A DNA stretch of 53,543 bases, from positions 1-53,543 of the forward strand of contig CAJUKZ010000012.1 of assembly GCA_910586995.1 (NCBI GenBank), in the 5' to 3' direction. The notes under the pieces are model-generated. The model worked only from the letters and a program-made list of their open reading frames with translations, was not told the DNA's origin and searched no databases. This document shows, one piece after another, positions 14,064-22,842 of this stretch. The stretch's first letter is position 1. Each line of letters starts with the position of its first letter. Origin of the DNA: an uncultured Muribaculaceae bacterium. GTDB lineage: Bacteria > Bacteroidota > Bacteroidia > Bacteroidales > Muribaculaceae. The translations under genes were made by a program, and so were the position numbers.

Positions 14064-15335
14064 CTATAAATTTGACACTCTTTTATTTATATCTTCTTCA
14101 ATCTTTTTAATCCATCGCTCAGACACTCCTGCGATTATGGCATGTTTGCGATAAGATGTCGCGCAGTCAACAGATTTATCAATAATGGATGCTGCGCCTT
14201 TGATGTTGAATCTTGCAGCAATTTCATGCAAGTCGGATTTGGTGATGTCTTGAAGCTTGCCGTTGATTGTCATGCTATGCCGGTTGACGTAAAATGGCCC
14301 CGACGTATCTACAGCAAACGTAAAGTCGTAAGCGGGAGATATGTGCCAAATGCCGTCCTTGCCCAAAAGGAAACTGAAGTTCTTGTTGTGGTCATCTACA
14401 TTTCCTCCAACAACATTCATTACCATCTGTAAAAACAACTGCTTTAGTTCGGATGGGAGGATTCCAATTTTTATGGCAACCTCGAATAGATCTTCATAAG
14501 ATGCAGCAAACGGATTCATCGCAGCGAGAGTCTGAACATGTATTTTCTCATCGCCTACACGGTCAAACCGTTGAGTAAGGAAATGAGCCTCATGTTCTCC
14601 TTCAAGGAGATTTGAGGGCATCATTCTCAACCCTGCTTCTGAAGCCATAAGGTAATAACTGTATTCGATTCTTGTGGTTGGAATTTCGCCATGCTCATCA
14701 AACTTTATGATCATAGGCACAAACCCCGGTAATGGCGTACGCACTTGGCCTGAGTAACATTCTCCGGTATTTGAATTTACATTTATTACCGCTTTCGGTC
14801 TTCGACCACCTGCCGAAGTTCCAACTCTGAACAGGCTTTCAATCGCAAAACCAGGACTCATCATCGCATGAAAACTTTTGGCTTCAGAGAGTGCCAACTG
14901 TGCTAATCGGGATAATTCGGACACTTCGACTTTGAACGGGGTTTCCAATTCGGAGGACGTCGGTGGTACAAACTCCAATGCCCCCATACCCCTTTTTCCG
15001 ATGTATGCAAGTCGGTCGAGTGGGGAAAGATCGCGCATACGGATATTATGTGCTTTTGCCCATTCGGTAAACAGCACATTGCCCCAATGATCGGGCATGC
15101 TGTCAGCGATAAATGAAGGCAATCCATCAAATTCCTTGCCAATTTCGGGATATATCGGCATAGCCCTCTGGGCCGCAATACCTTTTATCGGGGCGCGTAA
15201 CGGAGCTATATCAATACCTTTTTTCACAAATTCGGAATCGAAATAGAAACAGATCTGCTGTCCATAGCCTTTCTTGGATGACACGAGAGTTCCTACCTTA
15301 TGATTCCAAAGATACACGTCAAGAAGTTCTAACAT
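14064..15335 (-). CDS. hipA: HipA-family serine/threonine kinase toxin
   Basis: A 423-residue HipA-fold kinase. An N-terminal HipA domain (about residues 1-115, including LPSFIADSMPDHWGN) is followed by the kinase core: a nucleotide loop TSAGGRRPKA (173-182), the catalytic segment GNVDDHNKNFSFL (311-323) and the metal-binding Asp in ISPAYDFTF (about 337). All key positions appear intact. HipA kinases phosphorylate translation factors such as glutamyl-tRNA synthetase; the target here is unknown. Its start overlaps the hipB stop by one base (TAATG type), so the pair is coupled. It is more AT-rich than the surrounding core genes. Confidence 0.92.
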   Translation of the reverse strand: MLELLDVYLWNHKVGTLVSSKKGYGQQICFYFDSEFVKKGIDIAPLRAPIKGIAAQRAMPIYPEIGKEFDGLPSFIADSMPDHWGNVLFTEWAKAHNIRMRDLSPLDRLAYIGKRGMGALEFVPPTSSELETPFKVEVSELSRLAQLALSEAKSFHAMMSPGFAIESLFRVGTSAGGRRPKAVINVNSNTGECYSGQVRTPLPGFVPMIIKFDEHGEIPTTRIEYSYYLMASEAGLRMMPSNLLEGEHEAHFLTQRFDRVGDEKIHVQTLAAMNPFAASYEDLFEVAIKIGILPSELKQLFLQMVMNVVGGNVDDHNKNFSFLLGKDGIWHISPAYDFTFAVDTSGPFYVNRHSMTINGKLQDITKSDLHEIAARFNIKGAASIIDKSVDCATSYRKHAIIAGVSERWIKKIEEDINKRVSNL

Positions 15336-15649
15336 TATCGCTCCTTTCTTCTTACTCGTTTGGGTATTAATTTATTAATTTCTCTCAGAGCCATTGGCGG
15401 AAGGGGCAATTCGGGTAGCAGTTCAAGCATTCTGCCTTCCATGCCTATACATCGCAGTAATGATATGAAATTACCCAACGAAATATTGATGTGTTTTCCT
15501 TGTTCGAAATGGCTAATTGTGGTATATCCAACGCCTGATTTCTCGGCCAATTCACGTTGACTCATTCGAGCCGCAAGGCGGTATTCCTTAATCCTCTTTG
15601 CAAGAATGTCAAGAATATCCATATTCGTAATGGGTGATTGACTATCCAT
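15335..15649 (-). CDS. hipB: HipB-family helix-turn-helix antitoxin
   Basis: A 104-residue DNA-binding protein. Residues about 18-75 are a Cro/CI-type helix-turn-helix (RMSQRELAEKSGVGYTTISH followed by FEQGK). The C-terminus is basic (KRVRRKER). HipB proteins bind operators and neutralise HipA. The first gene of the hipBA pair, it has its own promoter; AT-rich inverted motifs (TTTATTGATAT near 15658 and ATATCAAACTA near 15698) flank that promoter and could be its binding sites. Confidence 0.9.
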   Translation of the reverse strand: MDSQSPITNMDILDILAKRIKEYRLAARMSQRELAEKSGVGYTTISHFEQGKHINISLGNFISLLRCIGMEGRMLELLPELPLPPMALREINKLIPKRVRRKER

Positions 15650-15674
15650 AGTTCAGTTTATTGATATTAGACTG

Positions 15675-15705
15675 CAAATATATAAATAATTGTCCATATA
15701 TCAAA
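15675..15705 (-). promoter_or_regulatory. promoter of hipBA
   Basis: Minus-strand -7 TATATTTG (15675-15682) and -33 TTTG (15702-15705) with 19 bp between. The leader is about 20 nt. Imperfect inverted motifs on both sides could serve HipB. Confidence 0.65.
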
Positions 15706-15737
15706 CTATAGGTGCGGCATAAATACTTCGATTTATA

Positions 15738-15840
15738 AAGTAACTGCCGGTAAATAAGCAATGTGGGCCGGATGGGAAGTGTAAATATCGATTGTAGTCC
15801 GATGTAGCCGGTTACAGGGTAATCGGTGTCCTGCCGGACG
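15738..15840. repeat. dispersed intergenic repeat, copy 3 (longest)
   Basis: It begins with the same 38-bp block as copies 1 and 2 (aaagtaactgccggtaaata...). It then contains cgatgtagccggtta, shared with the 2416-2792 cluster and with 228-253, and ends in a decayed type A hairpin (gtgtcctgccggacgt). It links the linear and hairpin modules of the family and marks the outer edge of the toxin-antitoxin region. Confidence 0.85.
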
Positions 15841-15845
15841 TATTA

Positions 15846-17693
15846 TCATGGGCGGATTACGTGCATGCGGCAGGTTCGGCAGTCGAAGTCGAGACGCCAT
15901 CGGCGGTTGCCGCGCACGAGATGCAAAGGGGGCTTGATTATGTCGACGCCACCTTCGCGCAGACATGCGCCAAGTTCGCGGCGCAGGCAATACCGGCAGG
16001 TCATCACCCGCAGTTCGCCTTCGGGTAATCGCGGCATAGTCTCAAGTGCTGGGGCTATGGAAACCGCTCCGTGGGAAGTATAGAATTCCGCGGCCAGCCG
16101 GTTACTCACATTGTCGTGATAAGATAGCTGACGAGCTTCTTCCGGAAGGGATACCTTTTTGTTTTCGGTCCGGCGCAGCTCGGTCGGTCTTGTGAGTTGC
16201 CGGGCCATGTCGAATGCTTCAACGGCCTTGCGCCTGAGGCGGGCGAGGACTGATGCCGGCAGGAATATCTCCGGGGCTATTCGATCGGCAAGATTCCGCA
16301 ACACATAGCGGGTGTCTCCGAGTTTGCCGAGTGTCTCGCTGCGGACGCCTGTGTCCGGTTTTCTCGCTGTCTGAATTTCCAGAGGAGTGTCGTCGGTGAC
16401 GGTAGCATCTACTCCATAGTCGTCGGTGAATCTCAGGCACAGACGGCGGTCGGCTGCCAGCCAAAGCTCTGCATCGCAATCAATGACGCGCCGCGAGGTA
16501 TTGCCCCGCATTGCCGCTTCCCATACTGAGTCGCTGTTGCGTCTCAATTCCATGCCTGGGTGCAAATCCACGCGTGAGGCAGGATATATGCGGTTTCCCT
16601 CAGCTCTGTTGATCCTGAAACCACGGAATTCGCCTTCGGGAGTGAAGTAGCATAGTCCATCGCCGTTGCCGAGCGTGACACCGGGACGCAACGACAGTTG
16701 CCAAGCCTGTCCGCGCCGTCCGGTGACAGTTCCGATGACCGTGCCCGAGTCTTTCGGGGTAAGCATGCCGGCCAGGGGTGATGCGGGACGCGGCGAGCGC
16801 AGGAAGTAGTCGGTGAATCCGCGGTTGAAGCTTTTTGTTACATCCGGTGTGAATGTGGTGGTGCAACGTCCCTGCGATGCCCGTCTGTAGCATCCGGGAT
16901 TTGCCGCAATGAAGCTGTCGAGTGCAGCCGAATATGCCGCGGTCACGTTCTTGACATATGATATGTCTTTGAGACGTCCTTCGATTTTGAATGATGATAC
17001 ACCGGCCTGTGCCATAGCACCGAGCATGTCGATACGGTTCATGTCGCGCAGCGACAACAGATGCCGGTGACTGACCACTGTCTTGTCTTCTCCGTCGGTC
17101 AGGTCGTAGCTCAGGCGGCACATTTGCGCGCATTCGCCGCGGTTGGCGGAGCGTCCGTTGTCGGTGAAACTCATCTGGCAGTCGCCGCTGTAGCTCACGC
17201 ACAATGCACCGTGTACGAAGACTTCAAGTGGTACGTCCACGGCGTCGGCCACAGCCTTGATTTCGTCGAGAGTGAGTTCGCGGGCGAGCACGATCTGAGA
17301 AAAACCGGACTCCTGCAGGAATCTGGCGCGTTCGGGAGTGCGGGTGTCGCACTGTGTGGATGCATGGAGCGGTATCGGGGGTAAAGGCATGCGCAGCAAT
17401 CCCATATCCTGTACTATCAGAGCATCTGCTCCGGCATGGTAGAGGTCGTGCACCATGCGGCATACATCGTCGGTCTCGTTGTCGTCGACTATTGTATTGA
17501 CGGTGACATAGACACGGACGCCGAAGCTGTGGGCGTATGTGCAGACACGGCGTATGTCGTCGATGGAATTGGATGCGGCCGACCGTGCGCCGTGTGCAGG
17601 CGCGCCGATATATACGGCGTCTGCACCGTGGTCTATAGCAGCGATGGCTGTCCCGGCATCGCGGGCAGGAGCAAGGAGTTCAAGTGTTCGCAT
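15846..17693 (-). CDS. peptidase U32 family protein, RlhA-like
   Basis: A 615-residue protein. The N-terminal barrel (ELLAPARDAGTAIAAIDHGADAVYIG, residues 4-30) and the family signature around 160-215 (EVFVHGALCVSYSGDCQMS, NRGECAQMCRLSY) with clustered Cys residues are those of peptidase family U32. A middle DUF3656-like region follows, and the C-terminus carries CRYCLRRELGACL and CRTCRM. Members such as E. coli RlhA hydroxylate 23S rRNA C2501 with a probable iron-sulphur cluster; this length and DUF3656-like region fit RlhA better than the shorter tRNA-hydroxylating TrhP. The assignment to RlhA is inference. It follows metA by 4 bp. Confidence 0.88.
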   Translation of the reverse strand: MRTLELLAPARDAGTAIAAIDHGADAVYIGAPAHGARSAASNSIDDIRRVCTYAHSFGVRVYVTVNTIVDDNETDDVCRMVHDLYHAGADALIVQDMGLLRMPLPPIPLHASTQCDTRTPERARFLQESGFSQIVLARELTLDEIKAVADAVDVPLEVFVHGALCVSYSGDCQMSFTDNGRSANRGECAQMCRLSYDLTDGEDKTVVSHRHLLSLRDMNRIDMLGAMAQAGVSSFKIEGRLKDISYVKNVTAAYSAALDSFIAANPGCYRRASQGRCTTTFTPDVTKSFNRGFTDYFLRSPRPASPLAGMLTPKDSGTVIGTVTGRRGQAWQLSLRPGVTLGNGDGLCYFTPEGEFRGFRINRAEGNRIYPASRVDLHPGMELRRNSDSVWEAAMRGNTSRRVIDCDAELWLAADRRLCLRFTDDYGVDATVTDDTPLEIQTARKPDTGVRSETLGKLGDTRYVLRNLADRIAPEIFLPASVLARLRRKAVEAFDMARQLTRPTELRRTENKKVSLPEEARQLSYHDNVSNRLAAEFYTSHGAVSIAPALETMPRLPEGELRVMTCRYCLRRELGACLREGGVDIIKPPLHLVRGNRRWRLDFDCRTCRMHVIRP

Positions 17694-17697
17694 TGCG

Positions 17698-18627
17698 TTA
17701 TATTTTTATACGATCTCTAAAGCGAGGTGCTACATAGCATCCGAACCAATTGGCCATGAGCCTGGCTGCCGGTGCAGCCCAGAGATTCCGTGGCTCGAGC
17801 GAAGGGTCGTCGTCAGGAAAGTAATTTTCCGGAATATGAGGATTCAATCCACGTGCACAATCGCGGGAGTATTCAGCCGCGAGCGTAGACGTGTCGTACT
17901 CGGGATGTGCGGTGATGTACATCTCAGGTTTGTCGCAAGCCACTGACACGACATTGCCCGGTCCGCAGTCGGAGGAAACAAGTACCTTAACGCGGTCGCT
18001 CATAGTAGCTATGTCGCCGTCGAGTACGCAGTGGCGGCTGTGCGGCAGGTATACTGTGGACGGAAGTCCGCGCGTGACAGGGTGTTCTGACACCACTCTG
18101 TGAGGATAGACCCCCGAAAGTTTGCTTGCCAGAAGTGTCTTATCTACACCGCACTGCCTGTAAAGCCCGAAGAAAGCACCCCAGCAGAGGTATAGTACCG
18201 GTATATCGGCTTGAGCCGCTGCATCGCATACGGCGGCAAGTTCGTCGGAGTAGTCCACGTCGCGGTATGCGACACGCTCGAGAGGGGCGCCGTTGATCAC
18301 CACAGCGGCGAAGCTACTGACATCGGAAGGATGCAGGCAGGAGTAGAAACGTGCAAGGTGTGCGGCATCGGTATGCCTGCACTCGTGTGCCGCCGGGCGA
18401 AACAGGCTGACGGCGAGTGCCGTCAGTCCATCCACCTCGACGCCTCCGGCCCACAGCAGGCGCAGGACGTCGCGTTCGGCGGGTATTTTCTCCGGCATCA
18501 AGTTGATAAACGCCACGCGTGCAACATCGCCCGGCGCATCCATTTCCGCCTGAACAGGGCTAAGGGATATGCCTTCATCTGCCAGAGCCTGAATGGCCGG
18601 AAGTCCGTCAGTTACGTAAATCTTCAT
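17698..18627 (-). CDS. metA: homoserine O-acyltransferase (MetA family)
   Basis: A 309-residue class I glutamine amidotransferase-like enzyme that activates homoserine for methionine synthesis. The catalytic Cys is C148 (VLYLCWGAFFGLY), and the His/Glu pair is H241 and E243 (TAHPEYD). The specificity loop reads INGAPLERV; Glu at 117 aligns with the residue that in characterised members favours acetyl-CoA, where succinyl-CoA users have Gly. It may therefore be an O-acetyltransferase despite the usual name. The start at 18627 (MKIYVTDGL) matches the family; an upstream in-frame ATG adds 19 unrelated residues. TAACTTCG at 18651-18658 is a possible -7 box. Confidence 0.93.
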   Translation of the reverse strand: MKIYVTDGLPAIQALADEGISLSPVQAEMDAPGDVARVAFINLMPEKIPAERDVLRLLWAGGVEVDGLTALAVSLFRPAAHECRHTDAAHLARFYSCLHPSDVSSFAAVVINGAPLERVAYRDVDYSDELAAVCDAAAQADIPVLYLCWGAFFGLYRQCGVDKTLLASKLSGVYPHRVVSEHPVTRGLPSTVYLPHSRHCVLDGDIATMSDRVKVLVSSDCGPGNVVSVACDKPEMYITAHPEYDTSTLAAEYSRDCARGLNPHIPENYFPDDDPSLEPRNLWAAPAARLMANWFGCYVAPRFRDRIKI

Positions 18628-18733
18628 CTTCAAGAGGTTGTTTCGGCATGCGAAGTTAGCCGATATTTCCGAGAATACGTTCACTGATAGGAATATTTCA
18701 CATTATCATGAGCCTTTTTCCATTGATAATTGT

Positions 18734-18741
18734 TAATTTTG
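18734..18741 (+). promoter_or_regulatory. possible -7 box of the 18808 operon
   Basis: TAATTTTG fits TAnnTTTG, 66 bp before the ATG at 18808. No TTTG -33 is found at the usual distance, so this is tentative. Confidence 0.4.
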
Positions 18742-18807
18742 CACTTCGGTTTCACGTACCACATATTTGATATAAAATCTTAATATAAAAATAAACCATA
18801 CGAGAAA

Positions 18808-19875
18808 ATGGATCCGTTCGAACCCACTCCTCAAGAGCCATATACCCCTTCGCCCAAGCGCCCTTCGCGCATAGCTGAAAAGATGGGCTATACACGTCCT
18901 GAGCCGACAGATGAGCCTCAAGATGAGGTCCGTCGCCGCCGGGAGCCGCAGCCTCCGCGCCGGAATGGAGGTAAATCCGGCAAGACTATGGTTTGGCTGA
19001 TTGTTGTCGTGGCTGTGGTGATAATCGCAGCCGGAGTCCTTGTGTTTTCATATATGAAGAAGCAGAGCGATGCACAGTCGAAGATCGAACAGCTCGAACT
19101 TGCCAACCAGCAGCTTGCCCTGCAAAACGAATATGCGGCCCTTGACACCGAATTCCAGGGCTACGAGAATCAGACACGAGCCATCACCGACGACTCAGTG
19201 AAGCGTGCCCTTCAGGAAAAATACAATGCAGCCAAACTGCGAGTCGAGCAGCTCCTTCAGGAACTGAACAGCGAGAAGGCCAAGAGCGCCAAGCAGATAC
19301 AGCAACTCAAGGATGAGATAGCCACGCTCAAGGGCATCCTCAGACACTATGTGGAGGAGATAGACAGGCTGAGTAAGGAAAATGAAGCCCTGCGCAATGA
19401 GAATACCCAAGTAAAGCAGGAAAACGAGCGTCTGTCCACTCAGGTAAGCGAAACCACACGCCAGAATGAGCAACTCTCCGAGCGCATGACCCTGGCAGAG
19501 AAACTTAACGTGACCGGTGTCTCTCTGTCGGCTCTGAACTCAAAGGGAAAGAATGAGAAGAAGGTAAAGAAAGCCAAGCAGTTGAAAGTCACGTTCACCA
19601 TTCCGCAGAATAACTCCACGCCGGTGGGTGAGAAGACTATATACCTGCGTCTGACCTCTCCGGCAGGCAACCTGCTTGGAAATGCAGGTACTTTCAGCTT
19701 CGAGGGAGGTTCGGTCGAGTATACAGCGCGCAAGGCTGTGGAATATGCCGGCGAGGAAATCCCCGGAATCATAATTTATTGGGATGTGAACACAGCCCTC
19801 GAGGCCGGCGAATATACAGTGGAGCTTTTCGCCGACAACTACAGGCTTGCATCGCGTAAGTTCACCCTGAAATAG
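18808..19875 (+). CDS. single-pass membrane protein with long coiled coil
   Basis: A 355-residue protein with four parts: a Pro/Arg-rich cytoplasmic N-terminus (1-60); one membrane helix at about 69-92 (TMVWLIVVVAVVIIAAGVLV); a coiled coil of about 135 residues (93-230) rich in E, Q, K and L heptads; and a C-terminal beta domain (about 250-355, KVTFTIPQNN ... YTVELFADNYRLASRKF). The architecture suggests an inner-membrane anchor with a periplasmic coiled coil and an Ig-like end. I do not recognise a named family. It starts a plus-strand run and is followed 14 bp later by the MgtC-like gene. Confidence 0.75.
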   Translation: MDPFEPTPQEPYTPSPKRPSRIAEKMGYTRPEPTDEPQDEVRRRREPQPPRRNGGKSGKTMVWLIVVVAVVIIAAGVLVFSYMKKQSDAQSKIEQLELANQQLALQNEYAALDTEFQGYENQTRAITDDSVKRALQEKYNAAKLRVEQLLQELNSEKAKSAKQIQQLKDEIATLKGILRHYVEEIDRLSKENEALRNENTQVKQENERLSTQVSETTRQNEQLSERMTLAEKLNVTGVSLSALNSKGKNEKKVKKAKQLKVTFTIPQNNSTPVGEKTIYLRLTSPAGNLLGNAGTFSFEGGSVEYTARKAVEYAGEEIPGIIIYWDVNTALEAGEYTVELFADNYRLASRKFTLK

Positions 19876-19889
19876 CGAGGGAACGCCTG

Positions 19890-20600
19890 ATGTGGGAATA
19901 CGTCTGTGATTCAATAAACTCAATAGAGGTCAATACGCTCGGCTCTATCTATAAGCTACTGCTGAGTATGGTGCTCGGCGCTGTGATCGGCTACGAGCGC
20001 AAGCGCAAAGGGCAGACGGCCGGTGTGCGCACATTCTCGCTAATAGCAATGGGCGCGACTTTGGCCATGATACTGAGTATCTACGTGCCGCAGGAATATA
20101 TGGGCCTGAAGAACGGCGACCCCGGACGTATAGCCGCCCAGGTTGTCACCGGTATAGGCTTTCTCGGAGCCGGTGCTATTATCCAGATGAAAGGATCGGT
20201 GCGCGGTCTTACCACAGCCGCAGGCATATGGATGGTGGCAGCCTTAGGCATGGCTGTGGGTGTGGGCATGTATATCCTGGCCACGGTGGCCACACTGCTC
20301 ATCCTGTTCATCCTCGTGCATCTCGAACGCATAGAGCGCCGCCTGTCGGTGGGCTCTGAGTCGCGTATCATAAGGGCTTCCGTCGGCTGCATCATTACCG
20401 ACATCAGTCCCTACCGTCAGTCGCTCAGGGAACATCATGTCAATCTCACCAACTACTATCTCGAATTCGACTATCAGGCCGGGGCTACCAGGCTGAGTAT
20501 GGTAGTTCTGGCCAAGGAGCCGGTGGACTACATATCGCTTTTCGAAGACATACGCAATATATACCCAACTACATCCATCACGGTCTCAAACCAACTGTGA
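19890..20600 (+). CDS. MgtC/SapB family inner-membrane protein
   Basis: A 236-residue protein with four or five membrane helices. The family core is clear: VLGAVIGYERKRKGQTAGVRTFSL (about 29-52), GIGFLGAGAIIQ, and GLTTAAGIWMVAALGMAVG. A cytoplasmic ACT-like C-terminal domain follows (about 160-236). MgtC proteins bind and restrain the F-type ATP synthase and are linked to low-magnesium survival in Salmonella; most non-pathogen members have unproven roles. It sits in a plus-strand run with a Kef-type antiporter, suggesting ion homeostasis of the envelope. Confidence 0.9.
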   Translation: MWEYVCDSINSIEVNTLGSIYKLLLSMVLGAVIGYERKRKGQTAGVRTFSLIAMGATLAMILSIYVPQEYMGLKNGDPGRIAAQVVTGIGFLGAGAIIQMKGSVRGLTTAAGIWMVAALGMAVGVGMYILATVATLLILFILVHLERIERRLSVGSESRIIRASVGCIITDISPYRQSLREHHVNLTNYYLEFDYQAGATRLSMVVLAKEPVDYISLFEDIRNIYPTTSITVSNQL

Positions 20601-20629
20601 TAAGCTGAACATAGCCAAATATCTAACCT

Positions 20630-22837
20630 ATGAACGTCGAAAGCCTAATATCCGACCTCGCCTTCCTGCTAATACTCGGGGCTGTGGTCACGATACTATT
20701 CAAGTGGATAAAGCAGCCTGTGGTGCTCGGCTATATAGTGGCCGGATTTCTCGCCAGCCCGCATTTCGAATATCTGCCATCGGTGACTACCGAAGACAAT
20801 ATAGAATTCTGGGCGCAGATAGGTATAGTAGTTCTGCTGTTCAACCTCGGTCTGGAATTCAGTTTCAAGAAATTGCTAAATGCCGGAGGTACTGCGGCTG
20901 TCACTGCCCTGATCATAGTGGCCGGCATGATGTGTTGCGGTTTCGCGATCGGTTCGGCGCTTGGATTCTCGCATATCAACTGCCTGTTTCTCGGTGGAAT
21001 GCTCTCCATGTCGTCGACTACGATCATCATAAAGGCTCTCACAGACCTTGGGATGCGTCAGCGGAAATTCGCGCAGATAGTGTTCGCGGTGCTTATTGTG
21101 GAGGACCTTTTCGCGGTGCTTATGATGGTGGTGCTGTCGTCGATCGCTGTGAACAACAGTGTTGAGGGCGGCGAACTGCTATATTCCGTGGCCAAACTGA
21201 TGTTCTTCCTGATAATATGGTTTGTGGTCGGGGTCTACTTCATTCCGGGTATACTCGGGGCATGGCGCAGATTTCTCAACAGCGAGTCGCTTCTGGTGGT
21301 CTCGATGGGTCTGTGTCTCGGCATGGCAGTGTTTTCGGTCTATTGCGGCTTCTCGCTCGCTCTCGGTGCTTTCGTCATGGGTTCGATTCTGGCCGGCACA
21401 AGTTATGCCGAACGCATAGAGCGAGTCACCGCACCGGTCAAGGATCTTTTCGGCTCGGTATTCTTCATTTCTGTGGGTATGATGGTCCAGCCGGCCATCA
21501 TCGCGCAGTACTGGTGGCCTATCCTGCTGCTGTCGGCAGTCGTGATCGCAGGAATGATATTCTTCGGCACGGCCGGTATGCTTATCACAGGTCAGCCTCT
21601 GCGCATAGCCATAGAGTCGGGTTTCTGTCTGACACAGATAGGTGAATTTGCCTTCATCATAGCCTCGCTCGGCATGAGCCTCGGAGTGCTCAGCGCTGAG
21701 ATATATCCGATAGTAGTGGCTGTGTCAGTTATCACAACTTTCACAACACCTTATTTTATAAAGATGTCCGGGCCTGCAGTCTCGTTTGCCGAACGGGCAT
21801 TGCCAAGGCGGATGCATTTCCTGATAGACCGCTATTCCAAGGAAGCCGAGCATCAGGCCGACAATACGCATGGCTGGGGATTGGTGCTGAGGCGCTATCT
21901 ATGGCGCACGGTGCTATATTCATGTGTGCTGATAGCCATAGCCATTACGGGCAGTCATATACTGTATCCATATCTGAAATCTCTGCTGCCGTCGTGGAGC
22001 AGGGTATTGTGTACGACTGTAACACTCTCGGTGATGGCGCCTTTCCTGCTGGCGCTGATGCTGCCTACGGCGAGGCCGCGGCAGGCCGTGGCCCACGGTC
22101 GCAAGATGCTCGGGGTGGAGATACCTTTGGTGGTGATGTGGTTTTTCCGAGTGATGATAGCGCTCGCGTTTGTAATATCATGTATAAGTACCTATTACTC
22201 GATAGGCTACGGTATAGTCTTCGGTTTGGCGGTGTTGTTCCTGCTCATAACAATGCTGTCGCGCCGCACCCGCGACCATCTGAGCATCATCGAGACAAAG
22301 TTCTTCAATAACCTCAATGAGCGTGAGTTGCGCCGGTCTGGACGCAACAACAGTGTGGTCAGCGATCTGCATCTTGGCTATCTTGAAGTGGGCGGAGGAT
22401 GTCCCTTCGTGGGCGAGCGTCTCAAGAACACAGGTTTGCGCAGCCGCTATGGAGTCAATGTGGTCAGCATATCGCGCGATGGAAATATCATCAATGTCCC
22501 CGATGCGGATACACGTATCTTTCCCGATGACGTGCTTGGCATAGTGGGCACTGACAGTCAGCTTTCGGCACTCGCTCCACTGGTCGAGGCCCGCGGACAG
22601 GACGATGCATCCACCTCCGGCGAAGAATACCATTTCCTGAAACTGATACTCAGCGAGGATTCGCCTATCGTGGGCAAGAGTGCGGCGACGGCTTCGATAC
22701 GTAATAACTACGGTGTGATCGTGGTGGCGCTCATGCATGAGGGGCACTATGTGGATGTCACTCCCGACACCCGTTTCAGTGCCGGAGATATAATATGGGT
22801 GGTAGGTCCGTCGAAAGATGTAAATTTACTTAAATAA
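20630..22837 (+). CDS. Kef-type cation:proton antiporter (CPA2) with two TrkA-C domains
   Basis: A 735-residue transporter. Residues about 5-385 form the Na+/H+ exchanger fold of the CPA2 family (NLGLEFSFKKL, GGMLSMSSTTIIIKAL, VEDLFAVLMMVVL, LGAFVMGSILAGT). Residues about 420-545 add four more membrane helices not present in E. coli KefB/KefC. Two TrkA-C (RCK-C) ligand domains follow at about 575-650 and 660-735. No Rossmann TrkA-N domain is visible, so NAD/glutathione gating as in KefB is unlikely. Transport of K+ or Na+ for H+ is inferred. It lies 29 bp after the MgtC-like gene. Confidence 0.9.
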   Translation: MNVESLISDLAFLLILGAVVTILFKWIKQPVVLGYIVAGFLASPHFEYLPSVTTEDNIEFWAQIGIVVLLFNLGLEFSFKKLLNAGGTAAVTALIIVAGMMCCGFAIGSALGFSHINCLFLGGMLSMSSTTIIIKALTDLGMRQRKFAQIVFAVLIVEDLFAVLMMVVLSSIAVNNSVEGGELLYSVAKLMFFLIIWFVVGVYFIPGILGAWRRFLNSESLLVVSMGLCLGMAVFSVYCGFSLALGAFVMGSILAGTSYAERIERVTAPVKDLFGSVFFISVGMMVQPAIIAQYWWPILLLSAVVIAGMIFFGTAGMLITGQPLRIAIESGFCLTQIGEFAFIIASLGMSLGVLSAEIYPIVVAVSVITTFTTPYFIKMSGPAVSFAERALPRRMHFLIDRYSKEAEHQADNTHGWGLVLRRYLWRTVLYSCVLIAIAITGSHILYPYLKSLLPSWSRVLCTTVTLSVMAPFLLALMLPTARPRQAVAHGRKMLGVEIPLVVMWFFRVMIALAFVISCISTYYSIGYGIVFGLAVLFLLITMLSRRTRDHLSIIETKFFNNLNERELRRSGRNNSVVSDLHLGYLEVGGGCPFVGERLKNTGLRSRYGVNVVSISRDGNIINVPDADTRIFPDDVLGIVGTDSQLSALAPLVEARGQDDASTSGEEYHFLKLILSEDSPIVGKSAATASIRNNYGVIVVALMHEGHYVDVTPDTRFSAGDIIWVVGPSKDVNLLK

Positions 22838-22842
22838 GTAGG

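Noticed and set aside
18628..18807. SAM riboswitch upstream of metA
   Set aside because: No paired stems or conserved core of known SAM-binding classes could be seen in the 180-bp region.
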